In this document: one piece after another, positions 27,439 to 37,229 of the stretch
How positions within the stretch are numbered: the first letter of the stretch is position 1
Layout: each line of letters starts with the position of its first letter
Source: JADJPF01 sp964492845
GTDB taxonomy: Bacteria; Acidobacteriota; Blastocatellia; Chloracidobacteriales; JADJPF01
Direction: 5' to 3'
Assembly (NCBI GenBank): GCA_964492845.1
Contig: CAZBMZ010000004.1
Coordinates: forward strand, 205,957 to 269,956
DNA length: 64,000 bases
Program-made: the position numbers and the translations under genes
Notes under the pieces: model-generated
The model's database searches: none
Seen by the model: only the letters and a program-made list of their open reading frames with translations
Told to the model about the DNA's origin: nothing

Positions 27439-27472
27439 TTTTGGGAGGAGCAATATTTTGCTTCTCTCAAAA
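27439..27472. terminator. Long hairpin between convergent genes
   Basis: TTTTGGGAGGAGCAA (27439-27453) pairs with TTGCTTCTCTCAAAA (27458-27472) over 15 bp (two G-U pairs) around a 4-base loop. It lies between two convergent genes and probably stops both, though a T-run after the stem is missing. Further CTCAAAAT copies follow it. Confidence 0.55.
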
Positions 27473-27490
27473 TCTCCTCAAAATAATCCC

Positions 27491-28624
27491 TCAAAATAGA
27501 CTATCTAATCTCATAAAAGCATCATTATTCAAAGGTTTATAATAATTTGGCACTGTATAACCAAATGGGCCAAAGATTATTTGACCTATAGAAAAAATAT
27601 CCAATAAAAAACAACCTAACCATAAACTATTACGAAGTTTTAAGTTATCAAGAGTTAATAGAAAGGGATATAAAGTTATTAAATACCAAGGTTGCGCTTG
27701 GGATACTGTTTTTAGAAAAACTAAAAAAATAAGAGGTGTAATAATTTCTACTAATCTTTCTGGTTTAGGAAATCTATACGCAATAAGTATAACTAATAGT
27801 CCATAAGTAGTTATTTGATTTGAAAATATCATCCAATCCGGTAACCACAAAAACATGTCTTTATCAAAAAAATTAAAAAAGTAAGGATTAAATTTTAATG
27901 CAAGAGATCTTAATATTAGCTTAATTGGATTAGTAACAATGAATAAAGCAATGGTAGGAATAAAAGCAAGAGAGAAAAAAAGACCGCGTTTTATTAGAGT
28001 TTTTATTTTTATTTCTTCTTTAAGTAAGAAATAAGGAAGTAAAAAAATAGCCGTCAACTTTGCTTGAATACCTAAGCCTAGAATCAGATAAGCTAAATTT
28101 TTTCTTGAGTTATTAGCAAAAAAAAGTAATGCTAAAAATATAAATATATTTTGTAATGGCTCAAATTGACCTTCGTGAGAAACCCACCAAATAGATATAG
28201 GTGATGCCCAATAGAAGAAAGTTAGTAACCAATTATTAGTTAACTTTTTAACTAATAAAGTATTAAAAAACTCAATAATTGTTAGTACAAGTTTTATACA
28301 AAAAAGACTTGGATAAATATAAGTTACTATTTGATCAAAAACTAGTGCTAAAATAGGGTAGTTAAATGGCAAATGATTCCAAGCAACAAACTTTAATTGT
28401 GGATAAAAAGCAACAAGGTTTTGATTAATAGCTAAATATCCATGCTCATTTATAATTAATCCCCAACTAATATGGCGAAGCGTATCACCTGTATTTATAG
28501 TTGTTTGACAGCAATAATAAAAACGTAGTAGTCCAATTAGAACAAAAGCTAATATAACTACATATTTATTACTAAAAAAAGAAATTAGAGATTTTGTTTC
28601 TAGAGCAGAAGAATTTTTGTCCAT
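27491..28624 (-). CDS. Polytopic GT-C-like membrane protein
   Basis: This 377-residue protein has around nine membrane helices. The first loop after helix one carries 'INTGDTLRHISWG', which places an aspartate where mannosyltransferase-like GT-C proteins (GT87/DUF2029 type) keep their acidic residue. A conserved-looking 'SHEGQFEPLQNIFIFLALL' lies mid-protein. I infer a lipid-linked sugar transferase of the inner membrane; donor and acceptor are unknown. It is transcribed alone, converging on the prolyl oligopeptidase gene. Confidence 0.6.
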   Translation of the reverse strand: MDKNSSALETKSLISFFSNKYVVILAFVLIGLLRFYYCCQTTINTGDTLRHISWGLIINEHGYLAINQNLVAFYPQLKFVAWNHLPFNYPILALVFDQIVTYIYPSLFCIKLVLTIIEFFNTLLVKKLTNNWLLTFFYWASPISIWWVSHEGQFEPLQNIFIFLALLFFANNSRKNLAYLILGLGIQAKLTAIFLLPYFLLKEEIKIKTLIKRGLFFSLAFIPTIALFIVTNPIKLILRSLALKFNPYFFNFFDKDMFLWLPDWMIFSNQITTYGLLVILIAYRFPKPERLVEIITPLIFLVFLKTVSQAQPWYLITLYPFLLTLDNLKLRNSLWLGCFLLDIFSIGQIIFGPFGYTVPNYYKPLNNDAFMRLDSLF

Positions 28625-28739
28625 GGATTTAATTATTGGTTTTTAATGTAGGAAGTTTTTTGCATTTTACAAGTTATATTTAAATCTGAAAACTTAAAAA
28701 CTTCCTACAAGTTTCTTAAAGAAAAATGTTACCCAAAAC

Positions 28740-30275
28740 CTAACCTTTAATTGTCATTAAAGGGCTAAGTCGAGCAACACGCCGAGCAATAGAAGCTTGC
28801 TCAATAGTTTCTACTACAGGAGTTATTGCTTTATAAGCTGTCGGGGCTTCTTCCTTAAGTCTATCTTGGTATTTTGCCATTATGTCTTGTCGTAGCTTTA
28901 TTTCTAAATCGTTAGGATCAATAGGAGTTACAACTTTAAGAGGTGCTACAACATTTTTGTAAGTTTCTTGATCCATATTTCGCGCCTGACCTCGTGCAAC
29001 TACACGACCTGCACCATGACAAGCACTTGATAAAGCTATAGGGTTTCCCTGACCAGCCATTAAATAGCTTGAATCACCCATAGAGCCAGGAATTATTACA
29101 GGATGACCAGTATAACAAAATGGGCTATTTATCGATGGTTCAACCCCTAAAGCAGGACAAGCACCTTTGCGATGTAAATAACTTCCTTCTAAAGGCTCAT
29201 TTTCCCAAATCAAATTATGAGGTGCGTCATAAATTAATTTAGCTGAAACCTTGCGACCCAATATTTGAGAAAAGGCAGCTATTACCATTAAGCCTAGAAA
29301 AAGCCGATTAGCAAAAGCAAAATTAGCAGCATTTCGCATTGCATCCAAATAGTTTATAGCTACTTCTTTATGTCGTCCCTCAATTGGCAAAGGATAAAAT
29401 CCATGTTCAGGATGAGCCATTGATTTTGGAAAAACTTCTTTAGCACGATCTCGGAAATGTCCTCCTACCAAATGACCCAAGCCTACAGAGCCTGAATGCA
29501 CCATAATAGTAATTTGACTAGGTTTTACTCCCCAAATATGAGCCGTAGCACCATCAAAAACTTCTGCTATAGATTGAATTTCTACAAAATGATTTCCACC
29601 GCCAATTGAGCCAATTTGACTATCATAACCAGCCGTCGCATTTGCTGACTGAATAAAATCATCAAAAGCAAAAGTATTTTTTGCTTCTAACACTCCTTGA
29701 AAATGGACAAAGTTAAGATCCTGCATTTGTTGTTGAGAATCATAATAATTCCATAAACCAACATTAGCATTATCTTTGGAAGTTTCTTGTAGCCCCCACA
29801 AGCCTTCTTTAAGCAATGCTTGACGTTGACGAGATGACAAAGGGAGTTGACGCTTACCTTGAAAGAAAATTGCTCGTAAATTTTTTTCAACCTGTTTTTC
29901 ATTAGCTAATAGCTCATCTTGTGTTAAATCAGTTACTAAAAGACGCATTCCACAACAAATGTCATTTCCAATAGCTTGAGGAATAACAAAACCTTGGGCA
30001 TCAACTACCGTTCCGACAGGTATTCCAGACCCTTTATGAAAGTCTGGAGTTAAAATAATTTCTTTGATTTGACTCTCTTTATTTCCAAAAAAATCTTGAC
30101 CAAGTTCTTGCAAGGTTTTTTGTAAAGAAATAAATTCAAGTAATTGATTAACCCCTTCCATACCAATAGTTACATCTTCCCTAGCAAATAAAGTAATAGG
30201 TATTTGAAAAGGATTTTTTATGCTAATTCGTACTTCATCTAAACGCAAAAGTACATCTTCCATCTTAAAAGCCAT
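28740..30275 (-). CDS. rtcB: RtcB-family RNA ligase
   Basis: This 511-residue protein belongs to the RtcB family, which joins 2',3'-cyclic phosphate or 3'-phosphate RNA ends to 5'-OH ends through a GMP-histidine intermediate. The metal and active-site motifs are present: 'GNDICCGMRL' near residue 113, 'GSIGGGNHFVE' near 225, 'HSGSVGLGH' near 258 and the guanylylated histidine region 'SACHGAGR' near 425. The C-terminus ends in the usual 'VARLSPLMTIKG'. No rtcA or archease gene is next to it. It is divergent from an HD-domain gene, with a palindrome between them. RNA repair, tRNA splicing or both are possible. Confidence 0.93.
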   Translation of the reverse strand: MAFKMEDVLLRLDEVRISIKNPFQIPITLFAREDVTIGMEGVNQLLEFISLQKTLQELGQDFFGNKESQIKEIILTPDFHKGSGIPVGTVVDAQGFVIPQAIGNDICCGMRLLVTDLTQDELLANEKQVEKNLRAIFFQGKRQLPLSSRQRQALLKEGLWGLQETSKDNANVGLWNYYDSQQQMQDLNFVHFQGVLEAKNTFAFDDFIQSANATAGYDSQIGSIGGGNHFVEIQSIAEVFDGATAHIWGVKPSQITIMVHSGSVGLGHLVGGHFRDRAKEVFPKSMAHPEHGFYPLPIEGRHKEVAINYLDAMRNAANFAFANRLFLGLMVIAAFSQILGRKVSAKLIYDAPHNLIWENEPLEGSYLHRKGACPALGVEPSINSPFCYTGHPVIIPGSMGDSSYLMAGQGNPIALSSACHGAGRVVARGQARNMDQETYKNVVAPLKVVTPIDPNDLEIKLRQDIMAKYQDRLKEEAPTAYKAITPVVETIEQASIARRVARLSPLMTIKG

Positions 30276-30354
30276 ATGGACTCCAAATATTTAATAAATT
30301 GTTAGGATTTTTTTAAGCAAAATTTTTGATTGCTCAAAAGACAATAAGATTAGG

Positions 30355-30372
30355 TGTGATTTTTTAATCACA
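30355..30372. promoter_or_regulatory. Palindrome in the rtcB/HD divergent region
   Basis: TGTGATT and AATCACA flank TTTT as an 18-bp inverted repeat. The spacing (eight bases between TGTGA and TCACA) is not that of a CRP site (six), so no regulator can be named. Its place between divergent starts fits an operator. Confidence 0.35.
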
Positions 30373-30486
30373 TTAATCAAGGGTTTTAAGTGGTTATTAG
30401 CAGCCGACCAAAAAAGAATAGTTTATTTGTTTGACATTGGCAAGAATTTTGATAGCTTTTACCAAAAAATTTTTAGTAAGGTGCTT

Positions 30487-31257
30487 ATGGCAAAAATAGG
30501 GACATATGAATGGGCAAAAGAAACTAAAGGTAAGCTTAGTTTTTCCAATCGTTTAGAGCTAAGTCTTGTTGCTGTAAAAATGCAGTTACAGCTTTTTACA
30601 AAAGACTTTCAAAAAAAGCTTGGACTAACGGCTAAAGATATAAAAAAGCTTGACTTAAAAGATATTGAAGTCTCACAAACAGACGTTGTTAAAGCATCAG
30701 AAGAATTTTGTCGCTCAGTTTCATCTGCAAATTTAGTTAACCATTGCTTGCGAACTTATAGTTGGGGTGCATTACTAGCTTTAAGAAACGGCATAGATTA
30801 CAACAAAGAACTACTTTATATAGCAGCTTTACTTCATGATATTAGCTTAACGGAAAAGTATTGGCAAAATGACCCATCAACAGAATGTTTTGCTGTAGAG
30901 GGTTCAAAAATCGCTGAGGTTTTTTTGGCTAAACAGTCTTTATCAAACGACTTGCGCCACAAAGTTACAGAAGCTATTAGCTTGCACTTAAACATTGTTG
31001 TAGGGTTAGAATCTGGTGCAGAAGCGCATCTTTTGCACGAAGGCGCGGCCTTTGATGTTATTGGCAACAGATTTGACGAGCTAGATAAAGAAACTATTGA
31101 AAAAGTCGTGTCGCTTTATCCGCGTCCTAATTTTAAGTCTGAAATTACTGCGTTACTTAGTCGTCAAGCAGAAATTAGACCAAAATCACGCACAGGGTTT
31201 TTTGTTAAGTATCTTCAGTTTAATCAACGAGTTAAACAAGCACCTTTTCAAGAATAA
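30487..31257 (+). CDS. HD-domain phosphohydrolase-like protein
   Basis: This protein of about 256 residues has an HD metal-dependent hydrolase core: a first histidine in 'NLVNHCLRTY', the HD pair in 'AALLHDISL' and later 'SLHLNI'. The pattern resembles the cyanamide-hydratase-like branch of HD proteins. The substrate is unknown and no regulatory domain is attached. An in-frame TTG at 30427 would add 20 residues, but AAGGTG fits ATG 30487 better. Its stop (30255-30257 of the next kilobase, 31255-31257) directly abuts the stop of the convergent kinase gene, with no base between. Confidence 0.7.
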   Translation: MAKIGTYEWAKETKGKLSFSNRLELSLVAVKMQLQLFTKDFQKKLGLTAKDIKKLDLKDIEVSQTDVVKASEEFCRSVSSANLVNHCLRTYSWGALLALRNGIDYNKELLYIAALLHDISLTEKYWQNDPSTECFAVEGSKIAEVFLAKQSLSNDLRHKVTEAISLHLNIVVGLESGAEAHLLHEGAAFDVIGNRFDELDKETIEKVVSLYPRPNFKSEITALLSRQAEIRPKSRTGFFVKYLQFNQRVKQAPFQE

Positions 31258-34014
31258 CTAAAAACTATCTTCAGTTAGTTTTTGAGGCTTAGTTTTAGCT
31301 CTAAGTGTGTTTATTTGCTCTAAAATAATGTTATAGCGAGATTTATTTCCTGTTTGCTGATAAAGCATTAAGGCTCGCTCAAAATAATTAAGTGCTGCAA
31401 TATAGTCATTGCGGCTTTGTTGAAAATGCCCAGCAGCAACTAACACACGAGCAAGTAAAATTGCTTCTCCAAGTTTTTGTGCAAGCCTAACAGCAAGTTC
31501 TATCCATTCTTCTGCCTGTTCAAGTGTGCTACATATTTTTAAGTCAACAGACAAAATTAAATAATCACAATAATTAGAAGCTAATATTTTAATGTCTTCT
31601 GTTAAGTCTGTTGTTGAATCTAGCAAATTTTCTAATTGAGGAAGCTTTTCTGTTAGCTCTTGAGCTTTTTTAAGTTGCTGTTTAGCTAAATTTACTTCAC
31701 CTGCACGCCAGGCGCGATTAGCAGCAATGCTACGATGACAAAAGGCTAGTTCCAAATCTTCGGCTAACTCAAATTGCTTAGCTGCAAAAGCATTTAAGCT
31801 TTGTTCTTGCGACAGTTCAGACAAAATTCCCGCTGCAATTTTATGTTGGTTTTTACGCTCTACATCAGACCATTTTTCATAAAGCACTTGGTAAAGCACA
31901 TATTGAGTAAAACTGTAATAGTCGTCTTCTGTTGAACCGCCTTCAGGAATACGAGCCTCTTTTATTAGTCCATAACGCAAGCAGTCATCCAGGATTTTTA
32001 AGAGCGTGTCTTCATCTAGTTCAACAAATTTTCTTAACACTTCAAACCCAAAAGTCTCTCCTAAAATACTAGCTTTTTCTAGGACTTGACGCTTTTCTAC
32101 AGGTAGGAAGCTTAAACGCGCTTCAATCAAACGTGCTACGGTTTCAGGTACTTTAATAGTCATTAAGCTATTTGTTATCCATTGTTGACCATCCCAGCTA
32201 ATTTGGCTTTCTGAGAGCATTAAACGTAGCAAATTAGTTAAATAAAATGGGTTTCCTTCAGTTGCAGTTACCAACTTTGTAATGGTTTCATCTGAAATAA
32301 TAATGGGTGAAAAAATCTTTTCTATTAGTTGTCGAACATCGCTAGCGGCTAGCGGCCCAAGGGCTAATCTTTGTAATTGACGCTGGTTTGACATTCGATC
32401 TAACCAATTAGCTACCATGTTTTCTGGACGTGCTAAATCTTGACTACGAGCAGTAAAAAGAAAAAGTATTTGGCTGTAAGTGGCTACATTTGTTAAATAT
32501 ATTAAAAAATTAAGGTTAGCTTCGTCAGCTAAATGTAAATCATCCAAAGCAATTATTATTGGCTGTTTTTGTGAAAGCTGTAAAAAAACTTGTGCTAGCA
32601 GTTCAGAAGATTTTTCTGAGCGATTTTCTACTTTAGGCTGAAATAGTGCAGCAGTCGGCATTTTAGGCGAAATCTCTAAAATTTCTTCTTGTATATTTGC
32701 TGCTATTGATCCAAAAATTTCTCGAAATTTACTTGTATCTGATAACAGTTCTTGTAGGTAGGGTTTAATATTTAGAAGTGACCAAAGAGGCGTTACATTG
32801 CTTGTAAATTGACCAAAAAAGCAAAGAGTTCCTGTTTCTTGAAATTCTTTTAGAGATTGACTTAAAAGTTGTGATTTACCAATTCCTGCATCACCAGCAA
32901 TTAAAAGTGCAATAGCTTTTCCTTCGCTTGCTTGTTCATAGGCTTGACGCAGTTTAGCACGTTCTCTTTTACGTGCTACAAAATGTTCAAAAGACAGGGC
33001 TTGTTGTGTAGCTTGTTGGATTTCTGCTTCTGGCGTAGGACTACTTTTTTTATCTAGTGGTAGAGAAATAAACATTCCCACTGTACGCCGCAAATTACGT
33101 TTTGGAGCTTGTTTTAGTGCAGCAGCAAACTCGGTAATTGATTGGAAACGCGCCTGTGGATCTTTTTCTAAAGCTTTCATTACAGCCGCTTCTATCAACG
33201 GAGAAATATCAAAAACAATATGATGAGGTGGCAGAGCTTTAGCATTTAATTGTTGGTAAATTAGCTGTGTTTTGTTTGGAGTATCAAAGGGCGGACGACC
33301 TGTTAGCATATGATAAAGAATCGTTCCTAAAGCATAAATATCAGCGCGAGCATCTATTTCAATGCTGCGAAATTGTTCTGGTGCTGTGTAGTGCAATGAA
33401 CCAATTAAAGCTCCTGAAGTAATGTTTTTTGTAGTTCGTTCTTTTAATTTAACTAAGCCAAAATCAATAATTTTAGTTACTGTTTCATTACCAGCTTTGG
33501 CTAAAAAAATATTAGAAGGTTTTAAGTCTCGGTGGATCATTCCTCGGCTGTGAGCTTGGGCTAGAGCTTCGCAAACCTCTAAAGTAATTTTAATAGTCTC
33601 ATTTATGGTTATTCTTGTTTCAGCCTTTAAGCGTTCGGCTAAAGTAGAGCCTTCTAAAAGCTCCATAACTATATAACAGAGTCCATTGTTAGTAGTCGCA
33701 AAGTCATAAACAGCTATAATATTTGGGTGTTTTATGCTTGCAGCAGCTAGAGCTTCACGGCGAAAACGTTCACGAGCAACATTACTGGTTAAAAGCTTAG
33801 GATTAAGTATTTTAATTGCTACCGGACGTTGCAATCCTTGTTGTTCAGCACGGTAAACACTGCCCATTGAGCCATGAGCTAAAAGATTAGTTAATTGGTA
33901 AGTATCATTAATTAATGTAGAAATAGGTAAAGAATGATGTAACTGCTCGCCATCGCCTGGGCAAATTTCTAAACTGTCGTCATAACAACTACGGCACTGT
34001 TTACATTCTCTCAT
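31258..34014 (-). CDS. Zinc-ribbon Ser/Thr kinase fused to an AAA ATPase and TPR-like region
   Basis: This 918-residue fusion has an N-terminal zinc ribbon (CKQC, RSC and ICPGDG within residues 4-22). The kinase domain spans about 38-300: Lys68, 'HRDLKPSN' with Asp163, DFG 184-186 and 'APEQ' at 211. The first glycine of its nucleotide loop is replaced (L-A-H-G-S-M-G). A STAND/AAA-type ATPase spans about 345-640, with Walker A 'GDAGIGKS' at 374-381 and Walker B 'IIIALDD' at 486-492. The C-terminal third is helical, with TPR-like segments. This PknK-like layout joins phosphorylation to an ATP-driven signalling switch. Unlike MalT-type STAND proteins, it lacks an output HTH. Targets are unknown. 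Confidence 0.88.
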   Translation of the reverse strand: MRECKQCRSCYDDSLEICPGDGEQLHHSLPISTLINDTYQLTNLLAHGSMGSVYRAEQQGLQRPVAIKILNPKLLTSNVARERFRREALAAASIKHPNIIAVYDFATTNNGLCYIVMELLEGSTLAERLKAETRITINETIKITLEVCEALAQAHSRGMIHRDLKPSNIFLAKAGNETVTKIIDFGLVKLKERTTKNITSGALIGSLHYTAPEQFRSIEIDARADIYALGTILYHMLTGRPPFDTPNKTQLIYQQLNAKALPPHHIVFDISPLIEAAVMKALEKDPQARFQSITEFAAALKQAPKRNLRRTVGMFISLPLDKKSSPTPEAEIQQATQQALSFEHFVARKRERAKLRQAYEQASEGKAIALLIAGDAGIGKSQLLSQSLKEFQETGTLCFFGQFTSNVTPLWSLLNIKPYLQELLSDTSKFREIFGSIAANIQEEILEISPKMPTAALFQPKVENRSEKSSELLAQVFLQLSQKQPIIIALDDLHLADEANLNFLIYLTNVATYSQILFLFTARSQDLARPENMVANWLDRMSNQRQLQRLALGPLAASDVRQLIEKIFSPIIISDETITKLVTATEGNPFYLTNLLRLMLSESQISWDGQQWITNSLMTIKVPETVARLIEARLSFLPVEKRQVLEKASILGETFGFEVLRKFVELDEDTLLKILDDCLRYGLIKEARIPEGGSTEDDYYSFTQYVLYQVLYEKWSDVERKNQHKIAAGILSELSQEQSLNAFAAKQFELAEDLELAFCHRSIAANRAWRAGEVNLAKQQLKKAQELTEKLPQLENLLDSTTDLTEDIKILASNYCDYLILSVDLKICSTLEQAEEWIELAVRLAQKLGEAILLARVLVAAGHFQQSRNDYIAALNYFERALMLYQQTGNKSRYNIILEQINTLRAKTKPQKLTEDSF

Positions 34015-34118
34015 TCTTTTGCTCTTAGGTAATATTTAATAGTGTTTTTGAAGTAAACTTAATTGCTAGCTATTTTATAACTTATTTGACTAGGAAAACA
34101 AAGTCTTAAAACATAAGC

Positions 34119-35048
34119 CTAAGATGAACATATGCAATTTTGTTCTACATCTTTTAGTTTGATTTCAACACAATCAACTTGTTTTGCTGGGTTTGGAATT
34201 AAATAGTATTTAGAAATATTTTCCCAGTCCTTATCTCTTAAAGTTACAATACCACTTAAAAAATAGCTCACCCAGGAATTTCCTATTTTGGAGTTAGCTG
34301 GCTCTTGAGTTAATTTACTCATAGAAATATTTGCATATTCGTCGTCAAGTTCAAATCCAAGATAATTTCTACCTAGCCTTCTAGCTGCAATTGCTGTAGT
34401 TCCTGTTCCCAAAAATGGATCAAATACAATATCTCCCTCATCCGTTGACATTAAAATAACACGTTCTAAAAGATGTATTGGAAGTTGACAAGGGTGATCG
34501 TCCCGATATTTGTTATGTTTAACCCGGTGTATATCTGTCCAAACATCTGAAACAAGCGGCCCAAAGGGATGAAGAGCAGCTTTTTTGCCTCCGTAATCTT
34601 TCTGTAGGTAATTACATTTTCGACAACGTTTATGTGGATATCTAATTTCATAAAACTTATTTTTCTTTGTATCTTTTGCATAATAAAGGATTCCATAATG
34701 TGAGGGCTGCAAGGTTTTCCCCATCGGCATAGTTGGTGCGTCCCAGCAAATCCAATGCTTAAAGTCAGCTATTTTATTAAGTATAGAAGAATAATATGTT
34801 AGCCATTTAGGAATATTATGTAAGAAAATAGAGCCTGTTGGTTTAGTTACGCGCACTGTTTCTTTAATCCATTGTTCACACCAATCTAAATAATCTTGAA
34901 TGATAAGGCTATCTTTATGGGAGTTATACTTTTTTTTTAAGTTAAAAGGAGGATCTGCAAAAGTTACATCTATACTTTCATCAGGAATTAACTTAAATAA
35001 TTCTATACAGTCGCCTTTTATAATTTTATTAAGATATTGGTCAATCAT
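34119..35048 (-). CDS. Orphan beta-class DNA methyltransferase (N6-A or N4-C)
   Basis: This 309-residue methyltransferase transfers a methyl group from S-adenosylmethionine to an exocyclic amino group in DNA. The catalytic motif 'ADPPFNL' (residues 31-37) precedes the SAM-binding motif 'FDPFLGTGTT' (209-218). This order, with the target recognition region between, is the beta class. A cysteine pair 'RCRKCNY' near 141-147 may bind metal within the recognition region. No restriction endonuclease gene is adjacent, so it is an orphan (regulatory or protective) enzyme. The recognition site cannot be inferred. It lies between two kinase genes on the same strand. Confidence 0.88.
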   Translation of the reverse strand: MIDQYLNKIIKGDCIELFKLIPDESIDVTFADPPFNLKKKYNSHKDSLIIQDYLDWCEQWIKETVRVTKPTGSIFLHNIPKWLTYYSSILNKIADFKHWICWDAPTMPMGKTLQPSHYGILYYAKDTKKNKFYEIRYPHKRCRKCNYLQKDYGGKKAALHPFGPLVSDVWTDIHRVKHNKYRDDHPCQLPIHLLERVILMSTDEGDIVFDPFLGTGTTAIAARRLGRNYLGFELDDEYANISMSKLTQEPANSKIGNSWVSYFLSGIVTLRDKDWENISKYYLIPNPAKQVDCVEIKLKDVEQNCICSS

Positions 35049-35097
35049 TTCTTGAGTTCCTTAGCTAACTCATCATTATTTTTTGAGAAAGGAATAA

Positions 35098-37035
35098 TTA
35101 AATCATTGTATCGTTTGGGAAAAGATTTTTTTCTCCTCCTGCTTGACGAGCTTTTAAGTAAAAAAGCGCGTAACCTATTCCAATTATTGGACAAAGTAGA
35201 GTGCAAATAACAATACTTAAAATAATACCTAAAGAAACTGTAGCTATTTCAATGGCAATGTCTGATGTAGTGGAACTATAACTTATATGCTTAATAAATG
35301 ACCAACCCAGCATAATTGCTAGAATGGAAACATTAATCATTATAAAAACAAACATAGGAAAAATTTTTCCAACACTACCTGATAATTTTTCTACTAAATT
35401 CTGAGAACGCTTTAACGCAGCCTGATCTTGCAAGTTTTCCCAAACAGTGATGGGTGTATAAAGCCAATTACCAGCTAAAAAACCATATCTTAAAGTTATT
35501 CCTGTTATAAATATTAAAAATAAAGTTACTATCCAATAAAGTCCACTATTAGGGTCTATTGGTAAAACTGAATTAACTATAATTGGAGTAGCGACAAAGA
35601 AAAAAAATGATTTGTGAGCTATTAAAGAAGTAGTAGCAAAAGCTTTCCAACGCTTTTTGAATGTTTGGTAAACGGCTTTGTAATTAAAAGGTACAGCAGG
35701 AAATTCTATAAAATGTGCTACCATTCTAACAATCAAACTACCTGTAACAGCATTATTAATAATTTGTGCCATAAAAAAGAAAATAATAATAGCAAAAATA
35801 ATTTCAAATTTATGTAGTGCAGGAATCAATAAACCCATAAAAAATGTAACTATTCCTAAAATCATTGGGGTATAACCAAAAAAAGCTACCCGAACAAAAG
35901 GAAAAAAATACTGGCTATATAAACTAATAGCCTGGCGTAACAACGCACTTTCTCCACCAGCATTCGCGCGAAATGCTGTAGCAAATGCCATTGCATCAGG
36001 CGGACGATCTTTTGGGTTTTTTGCTAGTGTCGACATAACTAAATTAACTATTGATTCAGGAATTAGAGAATTTTTTTCTTGTAAAGGTGGTGGAGGTGTT
36101 GCTGTATGATGTACAACTAAAGTATAAATACTACCTTGAAATGGAGTTTCACCAGCTAACATCTGATAAATGATTACACCTAAGCTATAAATATCTGATC
36201 GTCCATCTAGGTTTTGTTCCCCGCCACATTGTTCAGGTGACATATAAAGCGGTGTTCCTAGAACATCTCCAACTTGAGTAAGGCTGTTATCTGCATTAGT
36301 GCTATTACTATCATTGTTGGCTGTTAAACGTGGTTGAATTATTTGCGTCTCTATTTCATGAGGATCTTGCTGTTGAGTATCCTTAACGGTATTTACATCA
36401 GCAAGAGTTACTGATTCAGCAAGCGAAGTACTAGCTAAATTTTGAGAGGAAGCTTTAAGAGTTATTTTAATAGGTGATTTTTCTCTAGGTTTATTTAGTA
36501 TTCCTGTGGGTATGTTAGGCCGTAGTTTAGCTAGTCCAAAGTCTAAAATCTTAACATTATAGCCACCTCGTCCATTAGGCTCTAACCAAATATTGTCAGG
36601 CTTTAAGTCACGGTGAATTATTCCTTGTTGGTGTGCTGTGTGAATAGCCAAACAAATTTGCTCAACTATATCAGTGATAAGCTCTAAGGGAAGCTTTCCT
36701 TTTTGTTTAATTAAATTACCTAGGTTGCTACCATTTAGGTATTCCATCACCATATAAGCAAGTGTGTCATCCCGAAAAGTTGTAAAACCAAAGTCACTAA
36801 TATTTACAACATTTGGATGACGAAGCAGTCCCATAGCTTCAGCTTCGCGCTTAAAACGCTCTACAAAACTAGTATTACTCATAAATTGAGGAGTAATAAC
36901 TTTAAGCGCGACTAATCGCTTTGTACCAAGATGAGTTGCTAGATAGACAGCACCCATTCCACCTTGACCAAGTTGCTTGTCTATACGGTATTTTCCATCT
37001 AATACTTCATCTATAAGCTGTAAGGAATTAAACAT
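35098..37035 (-). CDS. Membrane Ser/Thr kinase with long activation-loop insert
   Basis: This 645-residue protein has a kinase domain of about 15-350 with 'LGQGGMGAVYLA' (22-33), Lys45, 'HRDLKPDN' with Asp143 and DFG 165-167. Between DFG and 'GTPLYMSPEQ' (260-269) lie about 92 residues instead of the usual 20 or so. The insert is rich in Ser, Thr, Asn and Gln. After the kinase come about five or six membrane helices from residue 375 on, with no known sensor fold. Unlike the other two kinases here, it has no zinc ribbon. It ends 49 bases before the methyltransferase start, so the two may be co-transcribed. Confidence 0.87.
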   Translation of the reverse strand: MFNSLQLIDEVLDGKYRIDKQLGQGGMGAVYLATHLGTKRLVALKVITPQFMSNTSFVERFKREAEAMGLLRHPNVVNISDFGFTTFRDDTLAYMVMEYLNGSNLGNLIKQKGKLPLELITDIVEQICLAIHTAHQQGIIHRDLKPDNIWLEPNGRGGYNVKILDFGLAKLRPNIPTGILNKPREKSPIKITLKASSQNLASTSLAESVTLADVNTVKDTQQQDPHEIETQIIQPRLTANNDSNSTNADNSLTQVGDVLGTPLYMSPEQCGGEQNLDGRSDIYSLGVIIYQMLAGETPFQGSIYTLVVHHTATPPPPLQEKNSLIPESIVNLVMSTLAKNPKDRPPDAMAFATAFRANAGGESALLRQAISLYSQYFFPFVRVAFFGYTPMILGIVTFFMGLLIPALHKFEIIFAIIIFFFMAQIINNAVTGSLIVRMVAHFIEFPAVPFNYKAVYQTFKKRWKAFATTSLIAHKSFFFFVATPIIVNSVLPIDPNSGLYWIVTLFLIFITGITLRYGFLAGNWLYTPITVWENLQDQAALKRSQNLVEKLSGSVGKIFPMFVFIMINVSILAIMLGWSFIKHISYSSTTSDIAIEIATVSLGIILSIVICTLLCPIIGIGYALFYLKARQAGGEKNLFPNDTMI

Positions 37036-37229
37036 AATTAATTGATTTGATTAAATAAAGTCACACTCTGTAAAATATAAATAGTATACTTTTATATGTT
37101 AGGGCTGCAAATTTTTAGTACATAGAATTTTGTTTTAACTGTTTTACAAACATTTTCTAAATATAAAAATGCAAGAAAAATAGCTAAGGCGTTCTTTAAG
37201 ATAACTGCCTATAAACCAAGGAATAGATT

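Noticed and set aside
30355..30372. CRP site
   Set aside because: The spacing between TGTGA and TCACA is eight bases instead of six.
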